Source: Cylindrotheca closterium
Lineage: Eukaryota > Bacillariophyta > Bacillariophyceae > Bacillariales > Bacillariaceae
DNA: 64,000 nucleotides
Direction: 5' to 3'
NCBI GenBank assembly: GCA_933822405.4
Contig: CAKOGP040000014.1
Span: forward strand, 39,302 to 103,301
The translations under genes were made by a program, and so were the position numbers. Within the stretch, counting starts at the first letter, position 1; the number at the start of each line of letters is the position of its first letter. Shown here piece by piece: positions 20,586-30,105 of the stretch. The notes under the pieces are model-generated. The model made no database searches. It saw nothing but the letters and a program-made list of their open reading frames with translations, and was not told where the DNA came from.

Positions 20586-22630
20586 TTAAGCCATTTCCTC
20601 AGCCTTGGCGGCCTTGGCTTCTTCCTCCTCGACTTCCAAGTCACGCATGCCCTTGTTCTCCATCTCAATGGCGTTTTGGTACACTTGTTGCTCAGCAGGA
20701 GAGGCATCAGCAGACAAGGCTTCCAAGTCAGCAATGTTAGACTGCATGCGTTCGCGCTTGGTGGCAAAGGATTCCTTTCCAGACAAGTTCTGGATGGCTT
20801 CTTCCCAGGTGGAGGGGTTTCCAACAAGGACGTTGGTTCCCATGGAAAAGTCACGTCCAGGGTGAATGGAGCGATCGGGGTGCTTTCCAGCGGCGCGTTC
20901 TTCGGCAGTTCCGACATAAACCTCATCCAATTGGAATCCAGCAACCTTCTTGTGGATGGTTCCAAAGAACCAAGAGGCGGCACAGATACCGGTAGCTTCA
21001 ATGGCCAACACAACGTTCAACATGATGAAAACGAAAGGGTTGGAAAGGAAGGCAATGGGGAAGGCGGAAGCGACCAATTGCCAAGAGATGGAGGCAAGGA
21101 TGGTGGTGATGATGGCTCCAAGGAATCCCAAGTTGAAGAATTCTTGAAGACCGTCAGAAACACCAAAAATGTTCTCGTCCTCTCCGATCTTGATGTTCAA
21201 AGTGGTGACACGGGCGGCGACGAAGAAGATAAGAGTAACGGTGACTTGACGTCCAACCATGAATCCTGGAAGGTTGCGTCCCTCTCCCTTGAACAAAAGC
21301 TCGCAGGTTCGCTTGGCAACGGGATGGTCTCCGCGTTCCTCCTTCTTCAGCTTGGAAACGGCAAAGAAAGCAATTTGCATGGCCTCAAGAAGACCGACAA
21401 GGGATAGCAACACAAAGAAGATGATGACTGCGGCCCAGTTGGGGATGACGTCCCACATGGTGGTTTGTCCCTTGAAAAGAGCTTCAAGGGTGACAGCCAA
21501 AGAAAAGCAAAGGACGACCATGGAAAAGAGAACACGTCCCCAGTGGAAGAAGGCCTTCACAGCATCGCGTGGTGGTTCGTTGGTCACAATGGGCTTTCCG
21601 GCGGCCCAGTAGAAGCAGTCACGGATCAAGTAGCACACGTGCATGAATCCAGTCATCTCGATCAACAAGGTGCAGTACAAGGTAAAGGTCATGAAGTGCG
21701 TGTTGATGTAGTCAAGCATGCAGTGAGAAGCGTTCACTTGGGCAGTCAATTGTCCAATGTTCACGTTTGTCAACACCATGGCAATACCAGATCCCAAAAA
21801 GATGTCAGACACCCATTGTGGAAGACCAAGAACGGAGGCTCCCTCCAGAGGAGATCCGCAAAGAGAAATGGTAAAGTTGATGAAGATAACCATGAATTGA
21901 CGTCCCATGAGGTAACGGTCAAGGTTATCTCCCTTGTGTCCGAGAGAACAGATTTGGTAGGTGATCTTGTGGGACTCTCTGTAGAGCTCACGGTCAATTG
22001 GGGGAAGACCAACCATGGAGCATTGTCCACCTTCGACCATACTCATCCAAAGAATACCGAGCCACATGACAACAAGGGCAACGACAGGGTGAGCATCGTT
22101 GGCAACCTTGGTGTTCTCAGTGAACATCAATGCGGTGACGATGACCACAGAGAAGATGACAAGGCATGTCGAGTAGAATTGCTTGAAAATATCGAGGGGG
22201 CTGTTGGACAACATATTGCAAAGATGTTGTTTTGGTTCGTTCAAAATTGTGAGCCTTGGAACGAGATTTTCAGTTTGGAAAGAAAAGATCTTGGGTTCGA
22301 AATGGTGACAGTGAGTTGTACATGTTGCGCGGGCCTGGTCTGTATCGGCGAATTTTGGTTTCATAAGATCGATGTCAACACGTAGGTGCTTCGTGGAAAT
22401 GTACTGCGTTGGCTGTTTGTTGTGTTAGATCATTGGAAACTTTTGTCTGTTCGTTCTTTTGTCTGAATAACGGCAAAATACCGTGCAGTAGGGTATGCTG
22501 TCTCGAGGCCAACAGGATTGTACACCAATTGTACGGGAAGCGGTCTGCGTTTATGGGATCCAAGATCGCTGAAGTCCGCGAAATGGTTGTGAAAACGCCA
22601 CGGCCAACATCAAATGGTATCTTTTTGCAT
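20505..22630. repeat. Segmental duplication copy 1 (SIT1 block)
   Basis: This block matches 25823-27930 in the same orientation, covering the whole SIT1 gene, about 80 bases of 3' flank and about 400 bases of 5' flank. The coding parts are almost identical and flank identity falls off outward. One 7-base indel separates the 5' leaders. Confidence 0.85.
20586..22214 (-). CDS. SIT: Silicon transporter 1 (silicic acid uptake)
   Basis: A single-exon gene of 542 residues. SIT proteins move silicic acid across the plasma or silica-vesicle membrane with sodium, supplying frustule silica. The fold is two five-helix halves. Half one has EGGQ (residues 61-64) and GRQ (104-106); half two has EAMQ (277-280) and GRQ (321-323). 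CMLD, noted in pennate SITs, is at 165-168. The C-terminal 80 residues are charged and coiled-coil-like (LSGKESFATKRERM... and EVEEEEAKAAKAEEM), typical of SITs and probably cytosolic. I start at ATG 22214 (MLSNSPLDIF) because SIT3 starts there. The possible upstream extension is also out of frame between SIT1 and SIT2 through a 7-base indel, so it is leader. The protein differs from SIT2 at one residue that I noticed (KGM versus KAM near 522). Confidence 0.95.
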   Translation of the reverse strand: MLSNSPLDIFKQFYSTCLVIFSVVIVTALMFTENTKVANDAHPVVALVVMWLGILWMSMVEGGQCSMVGLPPIDRELYRESHKITYQICSLGHKGDNLDRYLMGRQFMVIFINFTISLCGSPLEGASVLGLPQWVSDIFLGSGIAMVLTNVNIGQLTAQVNASHCMLDYINTHFMTFTLYCTLLIEMTGFMHVCYLIRDCFYWAAGKPIVTNEPPRDAVKAFFHWGRVLFSMVVLCFSLAVTLEALFKGQTTMWDVIPNWAAVIIFFVLLSLVGLLEAMQIAFFAVSKLKKEERGDHPVAKRTCELLFKGEGRNLPGFMVGRQVTVTLIFFVAARVTTLNIKIGEDENIFGVSDGLQEFFNLGFLGAIITTILASISWQLVASAFPIAFLSNPFVFIMLNVVLAIEATGICAASWFFGTIHKKVAGFQLDEVYVGTAEERAAGKHPDRSIHPGRDFSMGTNVLVGNPSTWEEAIQNLSGKESFATKRERMQSNIADLEALSADASPAEQQVYQNAIEMENKGMRDLEVEEEEAKAAKAEEMA

Positions 22631-23153
22631 GACCGCCAACTGACGGAGGGTGGAAAGTCTCCACCCAATGCTTCCATGACAGTGCTTGTGATCGTTCGAC
22701 TGGTCCTCGTTGGTCATCTATTCTCAGCTGCACCATGACGGCGTGAGGGGCGTCCAAATCCTGTTTTTCATTTTACCATCACGTCAGTTCTGTTATCAAG
22801 CCACCATGAATCCATCTGAAGACAGTGAGATAATGTACTGCGATGTTGATGTGATGGCCGATGTAGACTATGAAGCTTTTTTTCTGGAAGTTCGAAGTTA
22901 AGCTCTTATTTGTTGGCATTTAATGAAAGCGCTGGCAGTACCGAATATCGAACCTGTGGTGTTTCACTGCTTATGCTGCCTCCGCCGTCTCCCGTTTTCC
23001 ATCGATCTTGAATTCCACAACTTCATGGCCTTGGCTCGTGGAATGGCGGACTAACATTCAAGTCTCTTGGTTGTCACTTGCTATGAAAATACAGCGGAAG
23101 ACCTAAGGCTTTCCATCATATTTCGCTACAGCATCATTGTTCCCTATTCCAGT

Positions 23154-23161
23154 TGACGTCA
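23154..23161. promoter_or_regulatory. Perfect TGACGTCA palindrome, about 0.9 kb upstream of SIT1
   Basis: Exact 8-base palindrome in AGTTGACGTCAGTC. The distance to the SIT1 start (940 bases) allows but does not show a regulatory role. Confidence 0.25.
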
Positions 23162-23590
23162 GTCTTTGCCGTTGTGGAGCTCAAGGATCTGACATGATAG
23201 AATTACACAAGTATTCAAAGCGACCAACCAGAGAAATGGAGCAGAAGGTAAACTTGTCAAATGCATGCGTCATGAGATGATAGAAATGATTCAGAGTGAG
23301 CCCTAGGTAGAAGTTATCAACCCATACTAAAAATCACACAAGTGCTTCCAGCCCGTCATTTCCGCACACGGACCATTTCATGCTGTTTGTTGCTTTACGA
23401 CTCCATCTGTGAGGCAACACCTATGCTGAATTCATCCATTATCCTTACACAATAGATCGCTGTCTTTTCCAAGCACACTGTTGGTCGAGGATCATCAGCA
23501 CCAACGGCGCCCGCAAATTCAAAATGGGCATTGAGTGAGATCTTCAACTAAATGCAACCCCACTTGACCGCTCATTCCAACCTTCGATTC

Positions 23591-24830
23591 CTAAAAAATC
23601 CTTAACCACGGCGGGATCGCAGTTCTCGTAGCTATACATGAAAGATTTGAATGATATATACCAGCCTTCGGGCATGCAATGCAGGAGGCTTGGTCGGAAG
23701 GCTTGGTGTCGCTCGTGGAATCAAAATCCACTACAACTGGTTTGCATGTTTTGTAGAATTCTTTGCATTCCGCAGCAACCGCAGTATTAACTAGATCCAT
23801 GTCAAGTCCTACTTCGCTCTCCTCATAGTTTCAGTGACATCCATCGATATCTCTTAGGTTCATGCGAAAACGTTAGATGCAGAATTATTGAATAGATCCA
23901 TTGCAAATGTTTGATACTTCTCGTTGACTTGTTGCCACTCTATAACGATACTATAGTATCGACGAGATCCAATCTCGGCTGAGACGTCATCTTCTGGGAC
24001 CCAGGGTGAAAGCAGCCATGTCCTTCGAATTGTAGTAGAAGCATTGTTATTCTTGGAATCCATAGTGAAAGAGAGAGTGGTGGTCCACGATTTTGCCAAG
24101 TGTTGGTGAGATTGCCAATGATGTATCAGGAATCAGGCTGTCGCCAATATTGCCATCGACATTTGTCAGAGTCGACAGACCTTTAGTCAACAGTTCATTC
24201 TTCTCGTAGAGTGGTTGGAAATCAGTTCAGATAGTATCCATCAGATTCACGAAAAGTTGGCGGATGCTGTGGGACAGTGGCCATATAAGCGGTTGGTATT
24301 TGCCTTGGAATCGTCCAACCCATCAGATGCCGTGTCGAATAGATTCGATGCGAGCGTTGTTAAAAGCTGCAGAGAGCTCTTGGCAATTTCGAGGATTTCC
24401 ATAGTTTGACGAATCTCAAAGCTCAAGTAGTTTGACTTGTTGGGTCGCGTAGTCGAAAAGCTATTCGTCCCACTGCTGCAATAACTCTGTTCTCATCGCC
24501 GCTACAACCATTGTCCCGACATTCGTCAATGCGCCCATATTGTGCATCTATGTCTTGATATTGTTTGTTCCAACATGTATCATACAAGACACTCGGTTAC
24601 GAAGTCTGGATCCAGCCGTTGAAGCTGTCGTCGTGTGGGGTGCATTTCCCCCCCGTATTGTAGAATAGTGTCTTCAATCGCTCCAAGCAAAGAGCGTAGG
24701 CACCGTCTTCGCTTATGTAGTTCATCCCATTTAGTTGTGGATAGTTCTCACATACAACCATGTTCTCGAAAGGTTTCAGAAAATTCTTAGCATTCACAAA
24801 TGGAGCTTTCTCCCTGCGTAGCCATCAAGA
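23591..24830 (-). pseudogene. Possible remnants of a degraded gene
   Basis: Three minus-strand frames with amino-acid patterns like real protein follow one another but are interrupted by stops and frame changes. 24797-24597 contains FLKPFENMVVCENYPQLNG and CLERLKTLFYNTGGKC. 24099-23860 contains TWLLSPWVPEDDV. 23800-23591 contains AECKEFYKTCKPVVVDF and CIACPKAG. The intervening minus-strand frame around 24.2-24.5 kb also reads coding-like but with stops. It could instead be a multi-exon gene whose junctions I cannot place. No family recognised. Confidence 0.25.
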
Positions 24831-25661
24831 AATCGGGGATAAATGAATGCAGAAGTTGCTCAACTCGCTAGATGAGCTTGGATATCAAGACCCCGAATCC
24901 AAACTGTCTTCGAGCACCGGTTCCCTTAGTGCTGATCTTGTCGGGGTGGTTGGAGTCGGCACCATCACAGAGTGTCAATCATATCTGTTCATCACCGCAG
25001 TCAAATACAAAGGTGTCTCTACCACTTCATCTTACTTCGTTGTCGCAGTAAGCTATGCCATGCTATGCCATGCTATGGAAGGTCGTCCCATCGCGAGGAG
25101 GTACAGTATACAGTATAGTGGATCTTTTGAGACTCCGTCACTCGCAGTCAAATCCGTCGACAAAAAATGTATGCGTACGTACGTCGCACGATCATTCCAA
25201 AGTACTAATAAAATATGCTTGCTCTCTTTGGCAGTATTGAATCAATTCTGTCTTCATCTACCGTATTATGTACGGTACCAGTACATGTTACTACATTGCT
25301 AATATATGGGGGTCCTCTGAAGGAATCGTGGATATCTCTCATCTATACTACGCGCATCATAACGATTGACGAAGGAAATTCAAACAAATTTAAAAATCCA
25401 CATCAATCAACCCAAAGAGATCAGAAATGGATCGAACAAGACTGTATAATAATTTACAAATTTTTAATTGGAGAAGTGGGTGATTGGCTTGACGACGGAA
25501 ATTCAATCAATCGCAAGAAGGCATTAATGATCTCAACAAAGCGAAAGCATACAGTTTCGTACATTATAAACCCGGATACTAAAGCTTTTCCTTCTCGTCC
25601 CGTGAAGGAACCATTGTCGCAGTGTTTGTATTTTGCGGAATGTAGGCTCCCACCATAACAG

Positions 25662-25674
25662 CCCTAACCCTAAA
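25662..25674. repeat. Short telomere-like tract CCCTAACCCTAAA
   Basis: Two CCCTAA units lie about 150 bases outside the left edge of the SIT2 duplication block. This is too short to be an array. It could be a double-strand-break repair footprint or chance. Confidence 0.25.
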
Positions 25675-25822
25675 ACTAGCTTCCCACCGGGTGACTTGGA
25701 AAAGCTTGTGTCGTCGACGAGTTACCTTAAAAGCCAACAAAAATATTCTGGGCATTCTGCTATACTGAGTGATTGGATATATTGATTTGTATATTATATA
25801 TTATTTTCATTCACCCTATAGT

Positions 25823-27930
25823 AGTACTGATCGGTTCACATGTAGTTGCGTCCATGCAAGTCGATGCTGGACGCGCTGATAATGCAAAATTGGTGGCATC
25901 GTTTAGGCCATTTCCTCAGCCTTGGCGGCCTTGGCTTCTTCCTCCTCGACTTCCAAGTCACGCATGGCCTTGTTCTCCATCTCAATGGCGTTTTGGTACA
26001 CTTGTTGCTCAGCAGGAGAGGCATCAGCAGACAAGGCTTCCAAGTCAGCAATGTTAGACTGCATGCGTTCGCGCTTGGTGGCAAAGGATTCCTTTCCAGA
26101 CAAGTTCTGGATGGCTTCTTCCCAGGTGGAGGGGTTTCCAACAAGGACGTTGGTTCCCATGGAAAAGTCACGTCCAGGGTGAATGGAGCGATCGGGGTGC
26201 TTTCCAGCGGCGCGTTCTTCGGCAGTTCCGACATAAACCTCATCCAATTGGAATCCAGCAACCTTCTTGTGGATGGTTCCAAAGAACCAAGAGGCGGCAC
26301 AGATACCGGTAGCTTCAATGGCCAACACAACGTTCAACATGATGAAAACGAAAGGGTTGGAAAGGAAGGCAATGGGGAAGGCGGAAGCGACCAATTGCCA
26401 AGAGATGGAGGCAAGGATGGTGGTGATGATGGCTCCAAGGAATCCCAAGTTGAAGAATTCTTGAAGACCGTCAGAAACACCAAAAATGTTCTCGTCCTCT
26501 CCGATCTTGATGTTCAAAGTGGTGACACGGGCGGCGACGAAGAAGATAAGAGTAACGGTGACTTGACGTCCAACCATGAATCCTGGAAGGTTGCGTCCCT
26601 CTCCCTTGAACAAAAGCTCGCAGGTTCGCTTGGCAACGGGATGGTCTCCGCGTTCCTCCTTCTTCAGCTTGGAAACGGCAAAGAAAGCAATTTGCATGGC
26701 CTCAAGAAGACCGACAAGGGATAGCAACACAAAGAAGATGATGACTGCGGCCCAGTTGGGGATGACGTCCCACATGGTGGTTTGTCCCTTGAAAAGAGCT
26801 TCAAGGGTGACAGCCAAAGAAAAGCAAAGGACGACCATGGAAAAGAGAACACGTCCCCAGTGGAAGAAGGCCTTCACAGCATCGCGTGGTGGTTCGTTGG
26901 TCACAATGGGCTTTCCGGCGGCCCAGTAGAAGCAGTCACGGATCAAGTAGCACACGTGCATGAATCCAGTCATCTCGATCAACAAGGTGCAGTACAAGGT
27001 AAAGGTCATGAAGTGCGTGTTGATGTAGTCAAGCATGCAGTGAGAAGCGTTCACTTGGGCAGTCAATTGTCCAATGTTCACGTTTGTCAACACCATGGCA
27101 ATACCAGATCCCAAAAAGATGTCAGACACCCATTGTGGAAGACCAAGAACGGAGGCTCCCTCCAGAGGAGATCCGCAAAGAGAAATGGTAAAGTTGATGA
27201 AGATAACCATGAATTGACGTCCCATGAGGTAACGGTCAAGGTTATCTCCCTTGTGTCCGAGAGAACAGATTTGGTAGGTGATCTTGTGGGACTCTCTGTA
27301 GAGCTCACGGTCAATTGGGGGAAGACCAACCATGGAGCATTGTCCACCTTCGACCATACTCATCCAAAGAATACCGAGCCACATGACAACAAGGGCAACG
27401 ACAGGGTGAGCATCGTTGGCAACCTTGGTGTTCTCAGTGAACATCAATGCGGTGACGATGACCACAGAGAAGATGACAAGGCATGTCGAGTAGAACTGCT
27501 TGAAGATATCGAGGGGGCTGTTGGACAACATATTGCAAAGATGTTGTTTTGGTTCGATCAAAATTGTGAGACTTGGAATGAGATTTTCAAAGAAAAGATC
27601 TTGGGTTCGAAATGGTGACAGTGAGTTGTACATGTTGCGCCGGCCTGGTCTGTATCGGCGAATTTTGGTTTCATAAGATCGGTCTCAGGCTGTAGATATT
27701 GCGTGGAAATGTACTGCGTTGGCTGTTTTTCTTTTGATCATTGGATTTGTTCGTTCTTTTGTCTGAATAACGGCAAAATACCGTGCAGTAGGGTATGCTG
27801 TCTCGAGGCCAACAGGATTGTACACAAATTGCACGTGAAGCGATCTGCGTTCACGGGATTCCAAAATCGCTGAAGACCGCGAAATGGTTTTATCCCCACA
27901 CGGCCAACACGGATGGTATCTTTTGGTGTG
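25823..27930. repeat. Segmental duplication copy 2 (SIT2 block)
   Basis: The same-orientation partner of 20505-22630. Homology on the upstream side ends near 27925, where SIT1 reads GGTATCTTTTTGCATGACCG and SIT2 reads GGTATCTTTTGGTGTGTGAC. Confidence 0.85.
25903..27531 (-). CDS. SIT: Silicon transporter 2 (silicic acid uptake)
   Basis: A single exon of 542 residues, ATG at 27531 and stop at 25903. It is the near-identical partner of SIT1, with the same EGGQ, GRQ, CMLD, EAMQ and GRQ positions and the same coiled-coil tail. It lies about 3.7 kb from SIT1 in tandem and head-to-head with SIT3. Its 5' leader lacks 7 bases found in SIT1. Its distal upstream region carries a TGACGTCA site at 27931, where homology with SIT1 stops, so the two copies could differ in expression while making the same protein. 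A recent duplication or ongoing gene conversion would both explain the identity. Confidence 0.95.
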   Translation of the reverse strand: MLSNSPLDIFKQFYSTCLVIFSVVIVTALMFTENTKVANDAHPVVALVVMWLGILWMSMVEGGQCSMVGLPPIDRELYRESHKITYQICSLGHKGDNLDRYLMGRQFMVIFINFTISLCGSPLEGASVLGLPQWVSDIFLGSGIAMVLTNVNIGQLTAQVNASHCMLDYINTHFMTFTLYCTLLIEMTGFMHVCYLIRDCFYWAAGKPIVTNEPPRDAVKAFFHWGRVLFSMVVLCFSLAVTLEALFKGQTTMWDVIPNWAAVIIFFVLLSLVGLLEAMQIAFFAVSKLKKEERGDHPVAKRTCELLFKGEGRNLPGFMVGRQVTVTLIFFVAARVTTLNIKIGEDENIFGVSDGLQEFFNLGFLGAIITTILASISWQLVASAFPIAFLSNPFVFIMLNVVLAIEATGICAASWFFGTIHKKVAGFQLDEVYVGTAEERAAGKHPDRSIHPGRDFSMGTNVLVGNPSTWEEAIQNLSGKESFATKRERMQSNIADLEALSADASPAEQQVYQNAIEMENKAMRDLEVEEEEAKAAKAEEMA

Positions 27931-30105
27931 TGACGTCATTCAAGTTTCTTGCCTGGATGGAGATCCAATTCCATGCCAATGAATCTTGTCATGAAACCTG
28001 TGATTCTTGTGGGGAGAGATGGTCAATTCTTAGTGTCTATTGCACCACTAGAGATTTAGTGCTTGAGTTGCAGTTCGCTCAAGACAGCAACTTTTTCAAT
28101 TTGTTAGAACATTCGAAGGAAGATACGACTATGTTGTGCTGATGTGGTGACGATGCATGTCTGCCAGTAATCTATCTCGCTCTAGAAGATGACACACGAG
28201 TGGAACAGTAGATGATTTGATACTTCCGTAAGCACCATTTACCCAACTGATTCGTTTTTGGTGAAAGAATCAATCAATGAATCAATCAATCTGATGCCTG
28301 ATGCAACTGTGCGGTCGTTCGGATTTCGGAATGTTTGTTTTGTTGATTTGGATTTCATCGTCTAAATCCATCATCGAACATGCGAAAACATGGTTTTCAA
28401 GCTCGTTGCTTCCAATACTACTCAAATCCTGGCGATAAATTCAGACCCTTGCGCTCCTTGGTGGTAAAATTTGGAGCATTTGCCATTGTTTCTAGTGAAC
28501 CATTCGACGGTCGGCTAGAAATTTGGATTCCTCCTCGTTGCTTTTCTTGAGTTGTGGGCGGTATTTGGACTATTTAAATGCGCGAAAATGATTGACTAAT
28601 CTTTACTGTGCCAAGTTCCAATGGGCTGGACACCTTGGTGAAGATATATGACTTTATTCTGACCATCTAGATCCGAGTGGTTGGACCACATCAAGATCGA
28701 TTGTTTCATTCAACATACTTCGATTCGAAATCCACAATTCACGACGAGTGTCTCGACCCAACGTTTTCACCAACGCCATCCGATGAGGGCACACTACTTT
28801 GAAGCCTGTAGCTTGGAAAACAACGCTTTGAATGGGTTGACTGTCCACAATATTGATTGATTCGGCTACGCGGCGGCACTACCGGTACATGTCATCAGGT
28901 GACTCCTATTTGAATGTCAAGCGTCAAGAAGCTAAAGACGATGGGCGTGTTCTTGATCCAAAGAATGAACTTCTTCTTGCTTCAGGTGGACCCTCCATTG
29001 CTAGTTTGGGCAATGTACCTTAACTAACAACGCTTTCTTCTACATTTGCATGGTCATTACACCTCTTCAACAAAGCTTCTCTCGCATTTTGTCCTCTTTC
29101 GTTCTGGACAGTTTTGAAGTTCAGCCAACAATCGTCGTCTGCTGCTGGTGAAACCGAACAGGAGCATCATGGTTTTTGGAATCTTGCAGGAGTCGTCAAT
29201 CGTCTTGCGACACTTCTTGGAAAAGAGAGAGAGAGAAAGGGAGACGAAGCGCACTGTGAACCTTTGGGTTTGCCGGTACCTGGTAACCCCCAATACGACC
29301 AATACCGGTACACGTGTACTGTAAATTTTGTCCACCATTTCGACCTACAGTATTCCCAATCCACAAACTGTGCTACAGCCCCATGCAGGGATCACTGTCC
29401 ATAATCGGGTGGAGAGGCTCGTCATCGTTGGATCGGCGACAGCCAGGCTTTCGACAATGTGGTGCAACAAAGTGTGTCCCCAGAATGTTGATTTCTTCTG
29501 TGTTCAATCCTTGCTGCTTGAATGAAGGAGCAGTCATGATCTTTGAAAGATGCACCACATGCCACTAACGTAGTAGTGGATATAGTAATTGTAGTAGCAA
29601 TGGGAATGAATAAATAAGAATGACGCATGAATGAGACAATCGATTCATTCATTCTATTCATTACTTTGTTTGTTCACCAACAATTCAAAAAGTACCGCAT
29701 GCCGTATTTAAACTCGCAACTGCGTCATCCCATTCCTCCTGGTATACATCTCGCCCAAACGCCCTGTAGGTGACGAAGTTCCTGTGGGTCAACTCATTCG
29801 ACCATCTCCTACCTTAGCCTATCGATTTGCCATCCTAATCGCGTATCCCTGCCTTATGACTATACTATACTTTTACTTGTTGTACAATGGAACCATTAAG
29901 ATTTTTTGAGGCAAGCAGCAGGTCTGAATTATAAGCCATCCCTTTGTACTGCGGTGCGCCAAAATATGTGGGTGTTTTTGACCCGTTCGATTACACATTC
30001 CAATTTCAACAATAATATAGCAATGCTAATATACCGTGCAGTTTGTAGCTCATTGTCCAAACAGTTGCATTGACCAACAACTCCTTTTCTAGCCAATCCA
30101 ATAAT
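27532..30105. other. Region between SIT2 and the PIF1-type helicase
   Basis: 27532-27930 is the duplicated leader and promoter of SIT2. 28848-28654 on the minus strand (QSVVFQATGFKVVCPHRMAL...) and a 45-codon plus-strand frame starting at ATG near 28890 (SSGDSYLNVKRQEAKDDGRV...) look like gene fragments but match nothing I know. TACCGGTA sites are at 28880 and 29303 and GGTACCTGGTA is at 29275. A GA-rich tract lies at about 29222-29240. No complete gene is supported. Confidence 0.4.
27931..27938. promoter_or_regulatory. Perfect TGACGTCA palindrome 400 bases upstream of the SIT2 start
   Basis: Exact CRE-type palindrome immediately outside the block shared with SIT1. The matching SIT1 position has TGACCG instead. 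If functional it would give SIT2 a bZIP/cAMP-linked input that SIT1 lacks. This is inference from position alone. Confidence 0.35.

Larger units (their letters stand above)
22215..25902. other. Region between SIT1 and SIT2
   Basis: 22215-22630 is the SIT1 leader and promoter, shared with SIT2. A perfect TGACGTCA is at 23154-23161. 23.6-24.8 kb shows minus-strand coding-like fragments with stops (separate entry). CCCTAACCCTAAA lies at 25662-25674. From about 25823 the SIT2 duplication block begins. No intact gene is supported. Confidence 0.5.

Noticed and set aside
22215..22364. 50-residue N-terminal extension of SIT1
   Set aside because: The corresponding SIT2 leader has a 7-base deletion that breaks the frame, and SIT3 begins at MLSNSP.
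20520..22385. Long plus-strand frames (295 and 306 codons) opposite SIT1, repeated opposite SIT2 and SIT3
   Set aside because: They are antisense to a conserved membrane protein with biased codon use, they recur only because the SITs are copies, and their translations show no domain.
25662..25674. Interstitial telomere array
   Set aside because: Only two CCCTAA units, which is too short to claim more than a telomere-like word.
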